Origin: Acidobacteriota bacterium
Lineage (GTDB): Bacteria > Acidobacteriota > Terriglobia > Bryobacterales > Bryobacteraceae
Reading direction: 5' to 3'
Length of the DNA stretch: 10,856 nucleotides
Assembly (NCBI GenBank): GCA_018268875.1
Contig: JAFDVT010000115.1
Coordinates: forward strand, 1-10,856
In this document: positions 8,179-10,856 of the stretch, in pieces
Numbering within the stretch: the stretch's first letter is position 1
Layout: every line of letters starts with the position of its first letter
Translations under genes and position numbers: made by a program
Notes under the pieces: generated by a model
Databases searched by the model: none
The model's input: only the letters and a program-made list of their open reading frames with translations
Told to the model about the DNA's origin: nothing

Positions 8179-8552
8179 GATTTCTTCTCCTTCAGGGCCT
8201 TGCGAAGCTTGTCGATGTCGGAGGCGGTGAGCTTGTTGTCCTCAATCAGGTGCAGCAGCAGCGGTTCCGCGGAGCCGTTGAAGACACGGTTCACGAATTC
8301 CTGCACCATGCCGCCCAGCACGCGCTGTTTGGCTTCGGAAGGCCGGTAAATATGGGCCTTTTCGCCTTGCGTCTTCTTCAGGCGGCCTTTGCGTTCGAGC
8401 ACCTGCATCATGGTCATCACCGTGGTGTAGGCGATGTCGCGTTCGGATAGAAGGCGTTCGTAAACCTGGCGGACCGTAGCGTCGCCGAGTTCCCAGACGA
8501 TCTTCATGATTTCGAGTTCCTGCTCGGTGAGGGTGGTGGCTTTGGGGCGCAT
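8175..8552 (-). CDS. BlaI/MecI/CopY-family transcriptional repressor
   Basis: A 125-residue winged-helix repressor. LTEQELEIMKIVWELGDATVRQVYERL (8-34) and IAYTTVMTMMQVLERKGRL (40-58) are the typical BlaI DNA-binding helices, and the A-Y-T-T-V-M segment is the recognition helix. The C-terminal half (about 75-125) is the helical dimer part. In this family the repressor is cleaved or inactivated through the partner M56 protease, here encoded directly downstream with an ATGA overlap. The ATG at 8552 is preceded by TAGG directly at the start, a poor ribosome site. An inverted repeat covering 8555-8570 lies just before it and probably serves as its own operator. Real targets beyond itself are unknown; no penicillin-binding protein or beta-lactamase gene is in view. 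Confidence 0.95.
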   Translation of the reverse strand: MRPKATTLTEQELEIMKIVWELGDATVRQVYERLLSERDIAYTTVMTMMQVLERKGRLKKTQGEKAHIYRPSEAKQRVLGGMVQEFVNRVFNGSAEPLLLHLIEDNKLTASDIDKLRKALKEKKS

Positions 8553-8554
8553 CC

Positions 8555-8570
8555 TACTAATTTTTTAGTA
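8555..8570. promoter_or_regulatory. Probable BlaI-type operator
   Basis: The perfect inverted repeat TACTAA-TTTT-TTAGTA lies three bases before the repressor ATG. Known BlaI/MecI operators are palindromes with TACT..AGTA-like outer arms around a TACA/TGTA core, so spacing and arms fit though the core differs. Further half sites occur nearby (AGTA shared at 8567-8570, TACT at 8577-8580, AGTA at 8597-8600). A repressor bound here would cover the start of its own gene and may reach the divergent promoter of the gene at 8628. Confidence 0.7.
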
Positions 8571-8627
8571 CGAATTTACTCGAATTGCAAGAGCAAAGTA
8601 GGCGGCAGATGGGACAATGGACATACA

Positions 8628-8900
8628 GTGCGACAGCTTGCGGAACTTTCCGGAATCGGCAAGGCGATGTTGGGCGACTTCGAGATGCTGGGTGTGGACT
8701 CGGTGGCGAAGCTTGCGCGATGTGACGCCGATGAGCTTTACCACCGCCTGTGCGAGTTGACGGGGCAGCGGCAGGATCCGTGCGTCCACGATACGTTCCG
8801 GTGCGCGATCGAGCAGGCGCGGAACCCGGATCTGGAGCCGGAAAAACGCAATTGGTGGTATTGGAGCAAGGTTCGAAAGGCGCAGGGGCCTGTCCTGTAG
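8628..8900 (+). CDS. Small helix-hairpin-helix protein of the Cdd1 (pathogenicity locus) type
   Basis: A 90-residue cytoplasmic protein. Residues 1-33 form a helix-hairpin-helix segment with LSGIGKAMLGDFEMLGVDSV, a motif that usually contacts the DNA backbone. It continues with DADELYHRLCELTGQRQDPC, then FRCAIEQAR, and ends in a Trp-rich tail (RNWWYWSKVR). The R-Q-D-P-C-V followed by F-R-C-A and the W-W-x-W tail is the pattern of the small proteins annotated as Cdd1 or, loosely, mitomycin resistance protein McrB. Their function is not established. The GTG at 8628 is the only reasonable start, because the ATG at 8617 is out of frame, and its ribosome site is weak. It ends 6 bases before thrC. 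It is divergent from the BlaI-type gene, sharing a 75-base spacer with its operator. Confidence 0.85.
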   Translation: MRQLAELSGIGKAMLGDFEMLGVDSVAKLARCDADELYHRLCELTGQRQDPCVHDTFRCAIEQARNPDLEPEKRNWWYWSKVRKAQGPVL

Positions 8901-8906
8901 AGACGA

Positions 8907-10211
8907 ATGCCAACGAGTTTTCTTCGCTGTTTCAATGCCGCGTGCGCGGCCGTGTACCCGGTGACCGAGGTCATCTACAATTGCCCGAAGTGCGGCGGAT
9001 TGCTGGAGGCGGCTTACGAAAAGCCCACCTGGACCGCGGCCGAGATGAAGCGGACGTTCCGCGAACGGCGCATGGACAACGCGCCGATCAATCAGAGCGG
9101 CATCTGGCGGTATCGCGAGTTGTACCCGTTCCTCGATTCCAACGAGCACATCATTACGCTGCGGGAAGGGAACACGCCGCTGCTCGACGCGCCTCGCGCG
9201 GCGAAGTACGGCGGGCTGGACAAGATCACGTTCAAGCACCAGGGGTTCAATCCCACGGGTTCATTCAAGGACAACGGGATGACTTGCGGGGCCTCGCAGG
9301 CCAAGCGTTTGGGTATGCGGCGCGTGGCTTGCGTGTCGACGGGCAATACATCGGCTTCGATGGCTGCCTACGCGAGCGCCGGCGGATTGCAGCCGATCAT
9401 CTTCATCCCGCATGGCAACATTTCCTACGGGAAGCTCGCGCAGGCTCTGGAATACGGCGCGCAGACGCTGCAGGTGGAAGCGAACTTCGATCAGATCCTG
9501 GCGCTGGTTCGCGTACTCGCCGAGCGGCTGGGCATTTATCTTTTGAACTCGATCAACCCGTTCCGCATCGAAGGACAGAAGAGCATCGGCATCGAGATGA
9601 TGGACCAGCGCGACTGGCATCCTCCGGACTGGATCGTGTTGCCAGGTGGCAATCTGGGCAATGTTTCCGCGGTGGGCAAGGGACTTCGCGAGTTGAAGGA
9701 ACTGGGCTTTATTTCGAAGCTGCCGAAGCTGGCGGTGATCCAGGCGGCGGGTTCGGCGCCGTTTTACGAGTACATGTCCGCGCCGGGCAAGACGTTCCGT
9801 TCGGTGGAACATCCGGAGACGCTGGCGACGGCGATCAAGATCGGTGACCCGGTGAGTTGGCCGAAGGCGGAGTTTGAAATTCGCACGGCGGGCGGCGTGG
9901 TGGAAAGCGCCTCAGAGCAGGAGATCGCCGATGCGAAGGCGGTGATTGGCGCCGCTGGCATTGGTTGCGAACCGGCCTCGGCGGCAACGTTGGCGGGCAT
10001 CAAAAAGCTGACCGCGGCGGGCGTGATCCGCGCCGATGAGGACGTCGTGGCGATCCTGACCGGCAATGTTCTGAAGGACCCGGACTACATTTACCGCTAT
10101 CACACGGGCCAACTGAAAGGTCCCGACGGCGCGCAGATCGAGCCGACGTTCGGCAATGCGCCGACGGTGGTTCCGAACGATGCCGACGCGATCGCAAAGC
10201 TCCTCGGATAG
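8907..10211 (+). CDS. thrC: Threonine synthase
   Basis: A 434-residue PLP enzyme converting O-phosphohomoserine to threonine and phosphate, the last step of threonine synthesis, in the cytoplasm. An N-terminal zinc-ribbon-like segment carries Cys8, Cys13, Cys26 and Cys29 (C-x4-C ... C-P-x-C-G-G). LREGNTPLLDAP (86-97) and HQGFNPTGSFKDNGM (111-125) follow, with Lys121 as the PLP-binding lysine. VSTGNTSAS (143-151) and PGGNLGN (246-252) are the PLP-side loops; the latter binds the cofactor phosphate. Length and motifs fit the long-tailed archaeal/plant-like class rather than the E. coli class. The tail from ~395 is a short extension (RYHTGQLKGPDG). The ATG at 8907 is preceded only by a weak GTAGAG. 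It lies 6 bases after the Cdd1-type gene and its stop TAG is part of the Shine-Dalgarno of the next gene. Confidence 0.95.
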   Translation: MPTSFLRCFNAACAAVYPVTEVIYNCPKCGGLLEAAYEKPTWTAAEMKRTFRERRMDNAPINQSGIWRYRELYPFLDSNEHIITLREGNTPLLDAPRAAKYGGLDKITFKHQGFNPTGSFKDNGMTCGASQAKRLGMRRVACVSTGNTSASMAAYASAGGLQPIIFIPHGNISYGKLAQALEYGAQTLQVEANFDQILALVRVLAERLGIYLLNSINPFRIEGQKSIGIEMMDQRDWHPPDWIVLPGGNLGNVSAVGKGLRELKELGFISKLPKLAVIQAAGSAPFYEYMSAPGKTFRSVEHPETLATAIKIGDPVSWPKAEFEIRTAGGVVESASEQEIADAKAVIGAAGIGCEPASAATLAGIKKLTAAGVIRADEDVVAILTGNVLKDPDYIYRYHTGQLKGPDGAQIEPTFGNAPTVVPNDADAIAKLLG

Positions 10212-10220
10212 GATGCCTAT

Positions 10221-10856
10221 ATGAAATTTGCCGCCGCGCTGGTGTGTGCGACTGTCGCACTTGCCCAGCAGGGGACCATCGAGTCCAATGTGATTTACGG
10301 GATGTACTCGGGCGCGGCGTTGCTGCTCGATGTACACAAGCCGGCGAAGTCCAATGGCCGCGGCGTGATCTTCATTTCCGGCAGCGGTTGGCAGGCTCCG
10401 TTGGGCTATGGCGCGCCGCCGCTCAAAGGACAGCAGATCCCAGAATGGCGCGGTGCGCTGCTCGATGCGGGGTTCACGGTGTTCGCGATCACGCATCGCG
10501 CGGCGCCCAGGTTCGCGTACCCGGCGGCGATTGACGACGTGCAGCGGGCCATCCGTTTTGTTCGCCACAACGCGGCGAGGTACGGCATCGATCCCAATCG
10601 CATTGGCGGCGTCGGCGGTTCGTCAGGAGGCCATTTGATCGCTCTGGCGGCGATGCTGCAAGCGCCTGGCGACGCTTCTTCCGGCGACGCGGTGGATCGT
10701 GAACCTGCAACGCTGCAGTGCGCCGTACTGCGGGCCGCGCCCACCGACATGGCGAAGATGTTCGGCGCGAACACGGTGGCAACGGCGGCGGTGGTGTCCT
10801 TTGTGGGCGCGGTTCCGATGACGCCGGAGGCGCAAAAGATGTTCCGTGTCGCCTCG
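10221..10856 (+). CDS. Exported alpha/beta hydrolase (esterase/lipase type), cut off by the window edge
   Basis: The frame is open to the last base, giving 212 residues; the family is usually 280-330, so the catalytic Asp and His lie outside. A short signal peptide (MKFAAALVCATVALAQ, cleavage near residue 15) points to export. GVIFISGSGW (48-57) sits where esterases of this type have the HGGG oxyanion loop, and here that loop is changed. FVRHNAARYGIDPNRIGGVGGSSGGHL (113-139) is the classic helix plus nucleophile elbow. The nucleophile is Ser134 in G-G-S-S-G, followed by the common GHL. Substrate is unknown; small ester or acyl-sugar substrates are known for relatives. The ATG at 10221 has AGGA (10210-10213) seven bases upstream, overlapping the thrC stop, so co-expression with thrC is likely. 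Confidence 0.88.
   Translation, partial: MKFAAALVCATVALAQQGTIESNVIYGMYSGAALLLDVHKPAKSNGRGVIFISGSGWQAPLGYGAPPLKGQQIPEWRGALLDAGFTVFAITHRAAPRFAYPAAIDDVQRAIRFVRHNAARYGIDPNRIGGVGGSSGGHLIALAAMLQAPGDASSGDAVDREPATLQCAVLRAAPTDMAKMFGANTVATAAVVSFVGAVPMTPEAQKMFRVAS

Noticed and set aside
7003..8552. Beta-lactam resistance operon
   Set aside because: The regulator pair is of BlaI/BlaR1 type but there is no penicillin-binding sensor domain, beta-lactamase or mecA-like gene. Such pairs with TonB-C domains look like general regulators in this lineage.
8565..9239. 224-codon minus-strand frame over the Cdd1-type gene and the start of thrC
   Set aside because: It runs opposite two genes with clear motifs and its own product is Arg/His-rich shadow sequence.
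8750..9847. 365-codon plus-strand frame overlapping thrC
   Set aside because: It is out of frame with thrC, whose motifs cover the region; its Gly/Arg-rich product matches nothing I know.
10213..10224. Four-codon frame ATGCCTATATGA before the hydrolase
   Set aside because: It is too short to support as a gene. The ATG at 10221 with AGGA seven bases before it is the better start.

Overview
The window looks like ordinary chromosome from a high-GC member of the Acidobacteriota, most likely the Solibacter/Bryobacter group. The main clue is the secreted protein at 5241-6941. Its last ~225 residues have the layout of the C-terminal domain catalogued as TIGR03437, which is expanded in Solibacter-type genomes. 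A BlaI-type repressor paired with an M56 peptidase that ends in a TonB-C domain, and several small secreted or lipoproteins of unknown role, fit the same lineage. No tRNA, rRNA, CRISPR array, insertion sequence or phage gene was seen. Coding density is high, and no stretch over 150 bases lacks a gene.

Left part, 1-5109, all on the minus strand. Reading in the direction of transcription: a RibBA-type riboflavin enzyme (5109-3985), a secreted protein of unknown function (3921-2938), a strong rho-independent terminator (2918-2889), then a compact group of four genes. These are a STAS-domain anti-sigma-factor antagonist, a small lipoprotein, a geranylgeranyl-reductase-type FAD enzyme and hemL (glutamate-1-semialdehyde aminomutase, cut by the left edge). 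The last three overlap by ATGA junctions and are probably translationally coupled. The group joins tetrapyrrole synthesis to a flavin-dependent isoprenoid-type reductase.

Middle, 5241-6941, plus strand: the multidomain exported TIGR03437 protein, transcribed away from ribBA and closed by a hairpin-plus-T-tract terminator just before the convergent blaR1-like gene.

Right part: a BlaI-BlaR1 type signalling pair (8552-7003, minus strand, ATGA overlap) with a perfect inverted repeat, TACTAA-n4-TTAGTA, three bases before the repressor start. This is a probable autoregulatory operator that could also affect the divergent genes. Those are a small helix-hairpin-helix protein of the Cdd1 type (8628-8900), threonine synthase thrC (8907-10211) and an exported alpha/beta hydrolase (10221 to the right edge). 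They are spaced 6 and 9 bases apart and probably form one transcript.

The points most worth a second look are: the RibBA protein, whose GTP cyclohydrolase II half has lost residues held to be catalytic and whose DHBP-synthase half has Gln at a metal-ligand His; a textbook Shine-Dalgarno plus ATG inside the M56-TonB gene; and a terminator whose U-tract runs almost into the STAS gene start. I found no clear evidence of a wholly new system.
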